Assembly: GCA_964462515.1 (NCBI GenBank)
Contig: CAYWXK010000013.1
Span: forward strand, 1-64,000
Source: CAYWXK01 sp964462515
Lineage (GTDB): Bacteria > Planctomycetota > Phycisphaerae > Sedimentisphaerales > Anaerobacaceae
Direction: 5' to 3'
Length of the DNA: 64,000 nucleotides
Shown here: positions 51,435-59,684 of the stretch, one piece after another
How the letters are laid out: the number at the start of each line of letters is the position of its first letter
Position numbering within the stretch: position 1 is the first letter of the stretch
Program-made: the position numbers and the translations under genes
The notes under the pieces: generated by a model
Seen by the model: only the letters and a program-made list of their open reading frames with translations
Databases searched by the model: none
What the model was told of the DNA's origin: nothing

Positions 51435-52724
51435 CTATTTGAGCGGATTAAGCACTCGGCCGATAAACAGGATGCTGCCGGAATGGTTATCGCGAATCAC
51501 AAACACAAAGGGATGGTCTGCTCTAAAGACCGGCGTCTGTGTTGGGCCAGCCGATGTTGTTTTCATTATTACCCCTGTTGCCGCTGCTGCCTCAGTGCCT
51601 TCCTCGCTTACATCGACATAAGCCTTGTGGATAACTGCTGAGATAAAAAGGTCTTTTTTGCCATTGATACCGGAAAAATCTGCCACGTCCGGTATGAAGG
51701 CATCTGTCATACCCATCGACTTGAGAACGTCGGCTAAACTAAACTGGCTGGTCATTTTGAACTTTGGAATCGAAACGATAACCTCACATCTGCGAGGTTT
51801 AGCCAACCACCTGGAGAGGTTCTCCAGCGTAAGTGTTTTCTCAAAGGCGGCAAGACCATCGAATTTCTTAGGCAGCAATATAATCATTGAAAGCTCGTTA
51901 TCAACATAAGGCAACTCAAGTTCTTGAAAGTCCTCGGTCTGCGTATAGTTGAAATCTGCTGTCTGGTTCATCATTGGAACATCAATCTTGCTGCCAGTCT
52001 GCAGTGTAAATGGGGCCTGCTTCGTATTTTTTTCTTTGAATTGTCTTGCCCACTTGCCCTTAAAGTAAATAGCGTTGGTTAAAACCAGTCTGGTCATCGA
52101 ATCCAGAACGCCCCTGGCAATCAGGTCCTTGATTTTATTGTTGGTCTTTTCCTCCACCCAGGCATTGATAGTCTGGCGTGCCATTTCGGTAGTGGTTACA
52201 AAATCAACTTCGTTGAGGCGCCCATCATAATCGGTTTTGATAAGATTCAAAAACTCTTCGAGAAATCCGTAACCTTTTTGGCCCCACAAAGCATTAGCAA
52301 CGGCAAGCTCATACTTACCCTTTTTGCCTCTGGCGTTGAGGTCTTTTATGACTTTCCCGAATGCCGAGGAAAATTGCTCATATTTCCAGGGTGCTCTTGT
52401 TTTTTCCTGTTTCTTAGCTGCCTGCATATCTATTGGAACCGTATAGGTGGGAAAACGCAGGACCTCAGCCATTTGGGAACCAGTTTGGCCTTGCGCACCG
52501 GCGTAAGCCATTGCCAGGGCCGTCGAGATGCTGTAGGGCGAAAAAAACAGGTTTTCTCCCTTGTCTCTCAGCCTTGCATACAGCTCAAGAGCGAATTTGC
52601 TGTTTCCCTGCACGATGGTTTTTCTTTCTTCATTTTCATTTAGGGTTTGGCCATCGCTGCCCAGGCAACAAGCTGCGATTACAATCACTGCTGTTGCGAC
52701 TAATACAGATTTAATCGTTTTCAT
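51435..52724 (-). CDS. Secreted serpin (serine/cysteine protease inhibitor)
   Basis: 429 aa, full serpin length. An N-terminal signal of possible lipoprotein type (VIVIAACCLGS) is followed by FALELYARLRDKGENLFFSPYSISTALAMAYAGAQGQTGSQM, TNAIYFKGKWARQF, and the PFVFVIRDNHSGSILFIGRVLNP signature. The reactive-centre hinge EEGTEAAAATG has the small residues needed for loop insertion, so it should be inhibitory. By the standard count P1-P1' falls at Thr-Ser in MKTTSAG. The target protease is unknown. Stand-alone gene between ftsW and a repeat island. Confidence 0.93.
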   Translation of the reverse strand: MKTIKSVLVATAVIVIAACCLGSDGQTLNENEERKTIVQGNSKFALELYARLRDKGENLFFSPYSISTALAMAYAGAQGQTGSQMAEVLRFPTYTVPIDMQAAKKQEKTRAPWKYEQFSSAFGKVIKDLNARGKKGKYELAVANALWGQKGYGFLEEFLNLIKTDYDGRLNEVDFVTTTEMARQTINAWVEEKTNNKIKDLIARGVLDSMTRLVLTNAIYFKGKWARQFKEKNTKQAPFTLQTGSKIDVPMMNQTADFNYTQTEDFQELELPYVDNELSMIILLPKKFDGLAAFEKTLTLENLSRWLAKPRRCEVIVSIPKFKMTSQFSLADVLKSMGMTDAFIPDVADFSGINGKKDLFISAVIHKAYVDVSEEGTEAAAATGVIMKTTSAGPTQTPVFRADHPFVFVIRDNHSGSILFIGRVLNPLK

Positions 52725-52871
52725 ATTAGTGCCCTCTTATAGTTTCCTATCTGCCATTTATGCCTTTAACTGTCGGTCTATTAAGCTAATTATATGCTGC
52801 ACCGTAGGAAAATAAACGGTTGGGCTGAAAATATTTGCCCAAATAGTGCCCCACCAACTCTCCTCAATGTC

Positions 52872-53096
52872 ATTCCCGCACAGCCTGCCCTGAGCGAAGT
52901 CGAAGGGTCGTTAGCGGGAATCCATTTTTGTAGGGTGTGCTCAGCACACCATTTTCCTTATCGTTTAGCCCCGTTGCTTGCGACGGGGTGCGATTCATCT
53001 TTGTAGGTAGATTATTTTCACACGATGTAGCACGGGCTTCCAGCCCGTGCAAACACGGCCAAGCCTGTCCTGAGCGTAGTCGAAGGGATGGCCGTG
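52872..53096. repeat. Island of five different hairpin elements
   Basis: Within 225 bp lie: ATTCCCGC/GCGGGAAT (52872-52921) holding a 24-nt module at 52884-52907; GGTGTGCTCAGCACACC (52934-52950); CCCCGT/ACGGGG preceded by TTAG (52969-52988); GCACGGGCT/AGCCCGTGC (53030-53050); and CACGGCCA/TGGCCGTG (53054-53096) holding a second 24-nt module at 53064-53087. The region 52725-53245 between the serpin and the methylase remnant has no gene. Confidence 0.85.
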
Positions 53097-53156
53097 TTAC
53101 TTTCTTTACCTATAAACGTGAAGCACACCCTCTTGCGACGGGGGCTTTTATTTCCC

Positions 53157-53184
53157 TTGTAATCGTCCTAACCTTCGGTATAAT
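53157..53184 (+). promoter_or_regulatory. Predicted promoter ahead of the methylase remnant
   Basis: TTGTAA (53157-53162), 16 nt and TATAAT (53179-53184) lie 61 nt before the ATG at 53246. With the remnant gene broken, this promoter may now serve the N6-methylase and PIN genes downstream. Confidence 0.5.
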
Positions 53185-53245
53185 GCTTTCTTACAATAAC
53201 ATTATTGGCGATTCCTCTTTGCTTTGAATAAAACAAAGGTGCGAT

Positions 53246-53455
53246 ATGGCAGAGAACATTTTGTATTACGGCGATAACCTGGAAATACTCCGCCGCTATA
53301 TCGAAAACGAATCCGTTGACCTTGTCTATCTTGACCCGCCTTTAAACTCGGGCAACGACCAGTTAAAGACAAACACCGCCCTGCAAATGGAAGCAGCAAA
53401 AATAGAGTTTAAGGTTATATGTTTAGCATTTATTTTGCAAATTCGGTTCTTTTAG
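53246..53455 (+). pseudogene. N-terminal remnant of a DNA methyltransferase
   Basis: 69 codons begin MAENILYYGDNLEILRRYIE and reach VDLVYLDPPLNSGND, the start of a site-specific adenine/cytosine-N4 DNA methyltransferase with motif IV DPPFNS changed to DPPLNS. After that the sequence no longer resembles the family and stops, whereas intact members have several hundred residues more. Read as a truncated gene next to a working-looking methylase. Confidence 0.65.
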
Positions 53456-53510
53456 CTGATAATTTCTCTGGGAAAATGAAAACCGATGATTCAAAGGGCC
53501 TAAATTCAAA

Positions 53511-56036
53511 ATGTTACAAGTAAAACAACAAATACTGGCTGGCTTCAAGAGCTGTGGATATAAAAACAATCTTCTTAAAGAAAGATATCAGTATTTTGAC
53601 GGCAAAGAAAGCAAAACTGCGGAAATAGTCGGCTTTAGTCAGCCAACATATAATTCCTCCACTGCGTGCATCGCTGCAATTGATAAAACTAAATTGAATG
53701 GAAACAGGATATCATCCTATCAATTGCTTGGATGTCCGGTGTTGTTGGTTTGTGATGACAGCGGCTTACAGTTCTGGAAAAACTCCGGTACTGATGTAAT
53801 ACTTCACGAAGAAGTCGACACGCAAAAATTGGCAGGATTTTTTAAAAAATATGAGAAGGATTTTTCACCACAAAGCATCTACAGAGCCAAAACAATCGGG
53901 CGTGTGAAGAAAGAGTATCAACTTAGTTTTGTCGATCGCGGCTTAATGTCAATTGTCGAAGAACAGGAAGGAAAATATTTATCTGGTCTAACTGAAAGAA
54001 TTATCAGATCGCTGCGATCAGATTGTGGGACAGTTAAAGAAGATAGCAAGTTTGAGAAGTGGCTTTTTCAGGCGGGCTTCTGGCTTATTGGTGCAAAGAT
54101 ATTAAAAGATAAAGGCGTTGAAGGATTCAAAACACTGGAAATTTCGTCGGTGAGGGATTTGGTTAATAAAATACAGAGACATTATAATGCGGCACAAAAA
54201 CTTGATATATCAAATACCGTGCAAAGAAAAGCACTTGAAAAAGTTGCAAGAGAAATTGTAGAGCCAGTATCAAGTTTTGCTCATCTTACGACCGAGTCAT
54301 TGGCTTATGTTTATGAAAATACCCTTACAAGCAAAGACACCAGAAAGGTTTTGGGGACCCATGCAACGCCTTCATGGCTTGTTAATTATATAGTCTGGGG
54401 GGAGCTAATTGACTGGATTGAAAATATCCCCCAAGAACAAAGAGTTATTCTTGAACCAGCTTGCGGTCATGCGCCATTTTTGACTGCTGGAGCAAGATTA
54501 TTAGCCGACCCTCTTCTTTACAAAGGCGATGAAAAAGGCAGGCACGATTATCTCAAACGTCATCTGACTGGGATAGACATGGACAGCTTTGCCGAAGAAA
54601 TTGCCAGATTGGCACTTACTCTGGCGGATATCCCAAACCCCAATGGATGGAAAATCCAACATTCAGACATTTATGAAGATGATATTTTAAAAAAGGCAGC
54701 TCAAAAAGCCACAATACTCTTTTGCAACCCACCCTTTGAAAACTTTTCCACAAAAGAGAAGCAGAGATACGGCAATGCTATTACAACCGGCAATAAAGCC
54801 GCAGAAGTTCTTGTAAAAACATTGCCCTATATGCCAGCTAATTCTGTCTTCGGGATTATTTTACCACAGGGTTTTCTTCACAAAAGAAACCTTGCTGATT
54901 TGCGAAAGTATATTTTGGACAATTTTGAATTAAGAACTATCTGCAATCTGCCAGATAAAGTTTTTGCTAAATCAGGACATTTGTCCACTGTATTATTAGG
55001 CCGTAAAACTAAATCTAAAAAGAAAATTAATTATTTGAATATAACCAAAGCCAATCTTGAAAATTTCAAAAACACCTATCAGGCAGCCGATGCAGAATTA
55101 GTCGGCCGAGATACATTTTATGAAGCGAAAGATTACAGTTTTAGGATTCCGGAATTAAAAGAAGTCTGGGATTATTGCAGACACCTTCCTAAGCTCAAAA
55201 AATATGTAGAAATTGGTAGAGGGATTGAATACAAAAGTGGACTGGATATTGATGATATAATGAGACATACACAATTTCCGGGTTCTAAAAAGGGGTTTTA
55301 TTCTTATGAAAAAGATACATTAATAGAACGACTCCCAAAATTAGTCTGGCTAAATGTATCTGAAAAGGTAGTCAATACTTACGCCAAAGGGATGATATGC
55401 CAACCCTTTATATTATTAAACCGAATTAGAAGCAGTAGAACTCCTTGGAGACTAAGAGCTTGGATAGACTTTGAGGGCCATCCATGCGGGAAGGCCTTTC
55501 TCGCGGTTTTCTCAAATAAAGACATTTCTTTATATTCTATTTGGGCCCTCTTAAATTCACCTTTTGCAAATGCTTACATGTATGACCATTGTATGGCTCA
55601 AGATAATAATGAGGGCATATTAAAAAACATGCCAGTAAATTTTGAAGGCAAGGACTTGTCAAAGATAGATTCTTTGGCACAAGAATATTTCACACTTAAC
55701 AGTAGCGAATATGTATTACGCGATATAAAGCACCTTAATGAAAAGAAAAGGCAATGCCTGGTAGCTATTGATGCTGAAATACTGCGATTGTACAATTTAC
55801 CCCCTCGCCTCGAAAAAACGCTGCTCGACTTTTTTGAAGACATTCAGCGCAAAGGTGTAGACTTCGAGTTTGACAGATATTACCCGGAAGGTTTCGACTC
55901 TTATATCCCTTTGTATATGTATATATCTAAAGAGTTTCGAAATTCTTCCATCGAAAACGTTAAAAAGTGGATTGAAAATAACCGTTCACCTGAAGTGATT
56001 GAGGCATTTAAGACTGCTGCTAAAATTAAGAAGTAA
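53511..56036 (+). CDS. N6-adenine DNA methylase, stand-alone
   Basis: 841 aa. Residues about 280-540 form a class I adenine methyltransferase: LTSKDTRKVLGTHATPSWLVNYI, motif I EPACGHAPFLTAG, FCNPPFENFSTKEKQRYG with the catalytic NPPF, and GIILPQGFLHKRNLADLRKYIL. The N-terminal 230 residues include a possible type I/IIG-like specificity or nuclease domain that I cannot place, and the C-terminal third (IEIGRGIEYKSGLD onward in part) is compatible with target recognition. No separate specificity or motor subunit is adjacent. The PIN-domain gene starts 3 nt after its stop, so the two are translationally coupled. GC content looks lower than in neighbouring genes, suggesting transfer. Confidence 0.82.
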   Translation: MLQVKQQILAGFKSCGYKNNLLKERYQYFDGKESKTAEIVGFSQPTYNSSTACIAAIDKTKLNGNRISSYQLLGCPVLLVCDDSGLQFWKNSGTDVILHEEVDTQKLAGFFKKYEKDFSPQSIYRAKTIGRVKKEYQLSFVDRGLMSIVEEQEGKYLSGLTERIIRSLRSDCGTVKEDSKFEKWLFQAGFWLIGAKILKDKGVEGFKTLEISSVRDLVNKIQRHYNAAQKLDISNTVQRKALEKVAREIVEPVSSFAHLTTESLAYVYENTLTSKDTRKVLGTHATPSWLVNYIVWGELIDWIENIPQEQRVILEPACGHAPFLTAGARLLADPLLYKGDEKGRHDYLKRHLTGIDMDSFAEEIARLALTLADIPNPNGWKIQHSDIYEDDILKKAAQKATILFCNPPFENFSTKEKQRYGNAITTGNKAAEVLVKTLPYMPANSVFGIILPQGFLHKRNLADLRKYILDNFELRTICNLPDKVFAKSGHLSTVLLGRKTKSKKKINYLNITKANLENFKNTYQAADAELVGRDTFYEAKDYSFRIPELKEVWDYCRHLPKLKKYVEIGRGIEYKSGLDIDDIMRHTQFPGSKKGFYSYEKDTLIERLPKLVWLNVSEKVVNTYAKGMICQPFILLNRIRSSRTPWRLRAWIDFEGHPCGKAFLAVFSNKDISLYSIWALLNSPFANAYMYDHCMAQDNNEGILKNMPVNFEGKDLSKIDSLAQEYFTLNSSEYVLRDIKHLNEKKRQCLVAIDAEILRLYNLPPRLEKTLLDFFEDIQRKGVDFEFDRYYPEGFDSYIPLYMYISKEFRNSSIENVKKWIENNRSPEVIEAFKTAAKIKK

Positions 56037-56039
56037 AAT

Positions 56040-56516
56040 ATGTCAGGTTATTTATTCGATACTAATATTTGGTCGTATGCCTTTGGGCAAGCAACGTTTG
56101 TTACTGATAAAATCCAAAATCTTGAAAAATCGCAGATATATCTTTCAGCAATTGTGTGGGGTGAGGTGGTTTTTGGCGCTAAATCTAATCCCAAATTCAA
56201 TTTCGATGAATACAGAGAATTTATTTACAAAGATAAACCTTTAATTTTGCCTATAGATGAACATGTCGCAGAAGTGTTCGGGTCGTTGAAAGCAGAAATA
56301 TTTGAGAATAAATCTGTTAGAGCTATGAGATCAAACTCAGGGAGGGCTAGCTTATTTAAAAATCCGATACCAGCGAAAGATATGGGAGTCCATGAGAATG
56401 ATTTGTGGTTAGTAGCCCAAGCTCTTGCATATAATCTTGTATTAATTACAAGTGATCGTATGCATACTATTTTGGAGTTAGCTCCTAAAGAACTTAAACA
56501 CGAAATATGGCAATAA
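56040..56516 (+). CDS. PIN-domain ribonuclease-like protein (VapC-type fold)
   Basis: 158 aa. The four acidic positions of the PIN active site are present: LFDTNIWSYAF (Asp7), AIVWGEVVFG (Glu), HENDLWLVAQAL (Asp) and ITSDRMH (Asp). VapC toxins of this fold cut tRNA or rRNA, but they are normally encoded after a small antitoxin; here the gene before it is the 841-aa DNA methylase, with a 3-nt gap. The central insert FENKSVRAMRSNSGRASLFKN makes it somewhat longer than usual. Role as the effector of a methylase-controlled defence pair is inference. Confidence 0.82.
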   Translation: MSGYLFDTNIWSYAFGQATFVTDKIQNLEKSQIYLSAIVWGEVVFGAKSNPKFNFDEYREFIYKDKPLILPIDEHVAEVFGSLKAEIFENKSVRAMRSNSGRASLFKNPIPAKDMGVHENDLWLVAQALAYNLVLITSDRMHTILELAPKELKHEIWQ

Positions 56517-56861
56517 ATTCAGCATGAAGGTTAAATTTGACCCGAAAGAATTTATGGCGGAAAAAAAGAATCGAAATAATGGGGACAAATAATGGGAACA
56601 GCCCGTTTTTCGACCAACTCCTCGTTTTTCCCCTTCGCCCAAACCAAAATTTACCCGCCGACTTGTCCGGCGTAGCGCAAGCGGAGTCGGAAGATTTATC
56701 GAAGGCGGGCTTGCCCGCCGTTCTTTCGCTTTAAGGCATCTCTCCGTAGGAGTAAAAAATTCAAAGCATAAACCCGATTGAAACTTGTTTCAGAAAGGGT
56801 TTAATTTGAATTTAAGGTGCATTTATGCACTGCCTTAAAGCAACTCTCTGTGGCCTCGGTG

Positions 56862-56885
56862 CCTGTCCTGAGCGCAGTCGAAGGG
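56862..56885. repeat. 24-nt module inserted in another repeat
   Basis: The module (CCTGTCCTGAGCG, then CAGTCGAAGGG) splits the phrase GGCCTCGGTG / ACCTCTGTGGC. Removing it restores an uninterrupted phrase. Copies with a different base at one central position lie at 52884-52907 and 53064-53087, and a variant lies within 29659-29697. Confidence 0.8.
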
Positions 56886-56927
56886 ACCTCTGTGGCTAAA
56901 TTTTTTTATGATATCGTTAGATTTTTA

Positions 56928-57045
56928 TTGAATAAATAGGCATAATCTGGTATAATGCACACGCAATTGGAGGGAATAACTCCCGCCAGGAGCGGCAAGC
57001 TCGCGGAGAACCGCACGCTAAGGAACAGCAGTTCCATGAATTAGT
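56928..57045 (+). promoter_or_regulatory. Promoter-like pair followed by a structured stretch without a gene
   Basis: TTGAAT (56928-56933), 17 nt and TATAAT (56951-56956) form a good promoter. The sequence after it contains GGGAATAACTCCC-type and GGAACAGCAGTTCC hairpins but no open frame of size, so it may drive a small RNA or be a remnant leader. Confidence 0.4.
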
Positions 57046-57533
57046 CCATTTTAGCCGCAAAAAAGGTTCAGAATGATAAAATCTTATGAAAAACGCAGTG
57101 CTTAATATACTTACTGAAAATTCGTGTTTATTCGTGGTTACTTTTGTGCCTTTTGTGATGAAAATAATCTGTGTTAATCTGCGTAATCTGTGGTTCCCTT
57201 TCTGTCTTTGTGTCTTGGTGGCTTTGTGGCTATGAGTCAATTATGCAAAACAAAGCCAATTTGCTGGACACTCAAATGAACGTAACCTCCGCCTATATAA
57301 CCAGTTACCAATTACCAATAACCAATTACCAATATGCAAAACAAACCCAAACAAAGCCAATTTCCGGAGCAACAAAATGAACACAACCTTCTTATTAACA
57401 AATGATTATGAACAAATAACTATGAACAATGAACCAATAAAAACAAACCCAAACAAACCCAACTTGTAGTGAGCTTGTCGAATCTATTTCAAACATAACC
57501 CTGCAAAAGTGGGGCATCGCCAGTTCTTGTTTA

Positions 57534-57562
57534 TTGACAAAATCAAGGCTTTAGGATATTAT
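57534..57562 (+). promoter_or_regulatory. Predicted sigma70-type promoter
   Basis: TTGACA (57534-57539), 17 nt and TATTAT (57557-57562) give 11 of 12 consensus matches, 47 nt before the membrane protein gene at 57610. Confidence 0.65.
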
Positions 57563-57609
57563 ATAATTAAGATTTGCTGCGAGGAATCTTTATTTGAAAG
57601 AGAAAGGCT

Positions 57610-58593
57610 ATGGACATAGGAAAAGACAGCCTGCTGCAGCGATATAAGTGGCACATTGTCATTATATGCGCGGCGCTGGTGATTGTAGTTTTGCTGGCAC
57701 TTTTTACTGATATATTCCAGAGGTCAGAGAGATTGCAGAACCTGGTATGGCTGCTTGGCGCTTTAGTGTTTTTAAGCGCTCTGTTGACGATGCTGTCGAG
57801 GTCAATTAAGATGCTCGATGCGCTTCGAGATAACAGCTCAAAACTTGAACAAGTTACGGGTGCCCTTGAAAAAATTCATGCGGGTTTAGCACAGATAAAT
57901 CACAGCACCCGGCTCAGCGAGACTGCGAAAGCGATTGCGTTCCGCGACGTGGATAAACAATCTTTGCGAGAGGCCGTTTTTGACAAGCTTCAGCAGCACA
58001 ATTTTGACGCGGCATACGATGTAATTGGAGAAATTGCAAAGCGTCCTGAATATAAAGACCTGGCCGATGAATTGCGCCAGCAGGCAGAAAACTATCAAAC
58101 TGCAACTGAGCAGGAACGGATAAATCAGGTCATTACACACATTGAGACTCTGATGAACGAGTTCCAGTGGGTCAGGGCAAGCAGCCATATTGAAGGGTTA
58201 ATCAATGCTAATCCGGACTGCGAAAGGGCAAAGGCGATGCGGCAAGAGCTGCTCGATAAGAAAGAGGGACGCAAAAGGACGTTGCTGGCTGACTGGGATG
58301 ATGCCGTTAAACGGCAGGAAACAGACCGCGGTCTGGAGATTCTAAAAGAGCTTGATATGTACCTTACTCCTAATGAGGCGTTAGCCCTTCAGGAGGCGGC
58401 GAGGGACGTTTTCCGCACAAAGCTGCACAATCTCGGCGTCCAGTTCTCTATTGCCGTTGCCGAGAAGCGGTGGACCGAAGCTCTCGATATCGGCGGGCAG
58501 ATTATCACCGACTTTCCCAACAGCAAAATGGCTGAGGAAATCCGCACTAAAATTGACATCCTCCAGCAAAAGGTCCAGTTGCAGCAGAGCTAA
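57610..58593 (+). CDS. Membrane-anchored TPR-like/helical repeat protein
   Basis: 327 aa. Two hydrophobic segments near the N-terminus (about 13-33, WHIVIICAALVIVVLLALF, and 44-64, LVWLLGALVFLSALLTML) anchor a long cytosolic helical part. That part starts with a coiled coil (DNSSKLEQVTGALEKIHAGL) and continues as paired helices like TPR units (FDAAYDVIGEIAKRPEYKDLADEL, WVRASSHIEGLINANPDCERA, WTEALDIGGQIITDFPNSKMAEEI). No catalytic motif. It is probably a scaffold at the cytoplasmic membrane. Convergent with the lipoprotein-methyltransferase gene; its own promoter is at 57534. Confidence 0.75.
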   Translation: MDIGKDSLLQRYKWHIVIICAALVIVVLLALFTDIFQRSERLQNLVWLLGALVFLSALLTMLSRSIKMLDALRDNSSKLEQVTGALEKIHAGLAQINHSTRLSETAKAIAFRDVDKQSLREAVFDKLQQHNFDAAYDVIGEIAKRPEYKDLADELRQQAENYQTATEQERINQVITHIETLMNEFQWVRASSHIEGLINANPDCERAKAMRQELLDKKEGRKRTLLADWDDAVKRQETDRGLEILKELDMYLTPNEALALQEAARDVFRTKLHNLGVQFSIAVAEKRWTEALDIGGQIITDFPNSKMAEEIRTKIDILQQKVQLQQS

Positions 58594-58661
58594 ACGCTTG
58601 ACATTTTACCTCTTTGAATCTGAACTTGGTTGTAAATTGTCAAATTCTATTCCTGGTCGGC

Positions 58662-59684
58662 TTAAGGCGAAACAGCCGGAACAGAGGCCGGCGTATCTAC
58701 CTTTTCCTTTTTGAGCGGTGCGGTCCATAGATAGACTTTGTGTTCGACATTGTCATCACTGGAAGTGATGTCGATTACCTGGTCAGGCGTTACTCCTTCC
58801 ATTGCGAAATCGTGAGAGACAATCCGCGAACCCGGCTTGAGCTTGTCTAACTGCGGTATCAGCTTAACATTCAGGCTCGGAAGCAGGTAAAGGGTGATTA
58901 CGTTTGCTTTGCTGAGGTCGAGAGTGAATATGTCTTTCTGCTCGATTGTGACCAAGTGGCCGACGTTGTGTTTTTCTACATTTTCAAGGGATTCTTTAAT
59001 GCGCTGAGGGTCGATGTCGTAACCTACGGCTATGCAGCCAAACTTCTGGGCTGCTGTTACCACGATTCGGCCGTCACCACAGCCCAGGTCATAGAGTAAA
59101 TCGTCCTTTTTGACCTGGGCTAACTCCAGCATTTTGTCCACGACCTCTTGCGGCGTAGGGACAAAAACGACGTCCGGAGTCCGGAGTTTCTGGACTTCCT
59201 TCTTTGGCTTCGGGATTGTCGGCAAAAGCAGTTCGGCTTCGTTTTCTAAAGGCAGCTCAATTAAGCCAAAGGGAGGCGTATCAGCCGTGAGAGTTAACTG
59301 TGCTTTGTAAGGGATTGTTGAGCCCGGTGTAACGTCCTTGAGGGAATTCAACATCTCTATGTAGTTGACTTTGACCGGCAGCGAAACTATCTCTTTGCTG
59401 CTGGGCGATATTGCGGTTTGGAGGTTAGTGCTGCCTGAAAGGAATGTATTGTCGCCGTTGGTAAGGCGATAGTTTAGATTTGTCAGCGGTAAGCTTACCG
59501 CGTAAGGATTCTCAATTTCAAGGTCGAATAACAGCATTGCCGATTTCGGCCTGACGTTCTGAAATTTAATGTCTATTATTTGACCAGTAGGTTTGGGGGG
59601 CGGTGCTTTGTGTGTTGTTTCACACCCTGCAAAAAAAGTTGCCATCAGGGACAATAATGCAATTAGATATTTTGTAGTTCTCAT
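58662..59684 (-). CDS. Lipoprotein with LEA14-like domain fused to a SAM-dependent methyltransferase fold
   Basis: 340 aa from the ATG at 59684 (GAGGT upstream). The lipobox ATFFAGC places the lipidated Cys at residue 21. Residues 35-155 resemble a LEA14/WHy domain (IIDIKFQNVRPKSAMLLFDLEIENPYAVSLPLTNLNYRL in sections). Residues 168-325 are a Rossmann methyltransferase of the kind with VPTPQEVVDKMLELAQV and motif I YDLGCGDGRIVV (199-208), then GYDIDPQRIKESLEN and VTIEQKDIFTLDL. Methyltransferases use cytosolic SAM, so a lipidated, exported version is odd. The fold may bind another ligand. Downstream TLYLLPSLN and SHDFAMEG are kept. Confidence 0.8.
   Translation of the reverse strand: MRTTKYLIALLSLMATFFAGCETTHKAPPPKPTGQIIDIKFQNVRPKSAMLLFDLEIENPYAVSLPLTNLNYRLTNGDNTFLSGSTNLQTAISPSSKEIVSLPVKVNYIEMLNSLKDVTPGSTIPYKAQLTLTADTPPFGLIELPLENEAELLLPTIPKPKKEVQKLRTPDVVFVPTPQEVVDKMLELAQVKKDDLLYDLGCGDGRIVVTAAQKFGCIAVGYDIDPQRIKESLENVEKHNVGHLVTIEQKDIFTLDLSKANVITLYLLPSLNVKLIPQLDKLKPGSRIVSHDFAMEGVTPDQVIDITSSDDNVEHKVYLWTAPLKKEKVDTPASVPAVSP

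Larger units (their letters stand above)
56517..57609. other. Long repeat-filled intergenic region
   Basis: No gene is convincing here. From left to right: a short decayed coding trace after 56524; a CCCGCC/GGCGGG-type stem at about 56658-56720; the phrase CTCTGTGGCCTCGGTG interrupted by a 24-nt module; a promoter-like pair at 56928; then repeated words such as CAAAACAAACCCAAACAAAGCCAA (in pieces, near 57243, 57335 and 57433) and ACCAATTACCAATAACC near 57303. It looks like accumulated small repeats. Confidence 0.6.

Noticed and set aside
53511..56036. BREX PglX or type I HsdM identity for the methylase
   Set aside because: No other BREX genes, no HsdS and no HsdR are adjacent; only the general N6-methylase motifs are supported.
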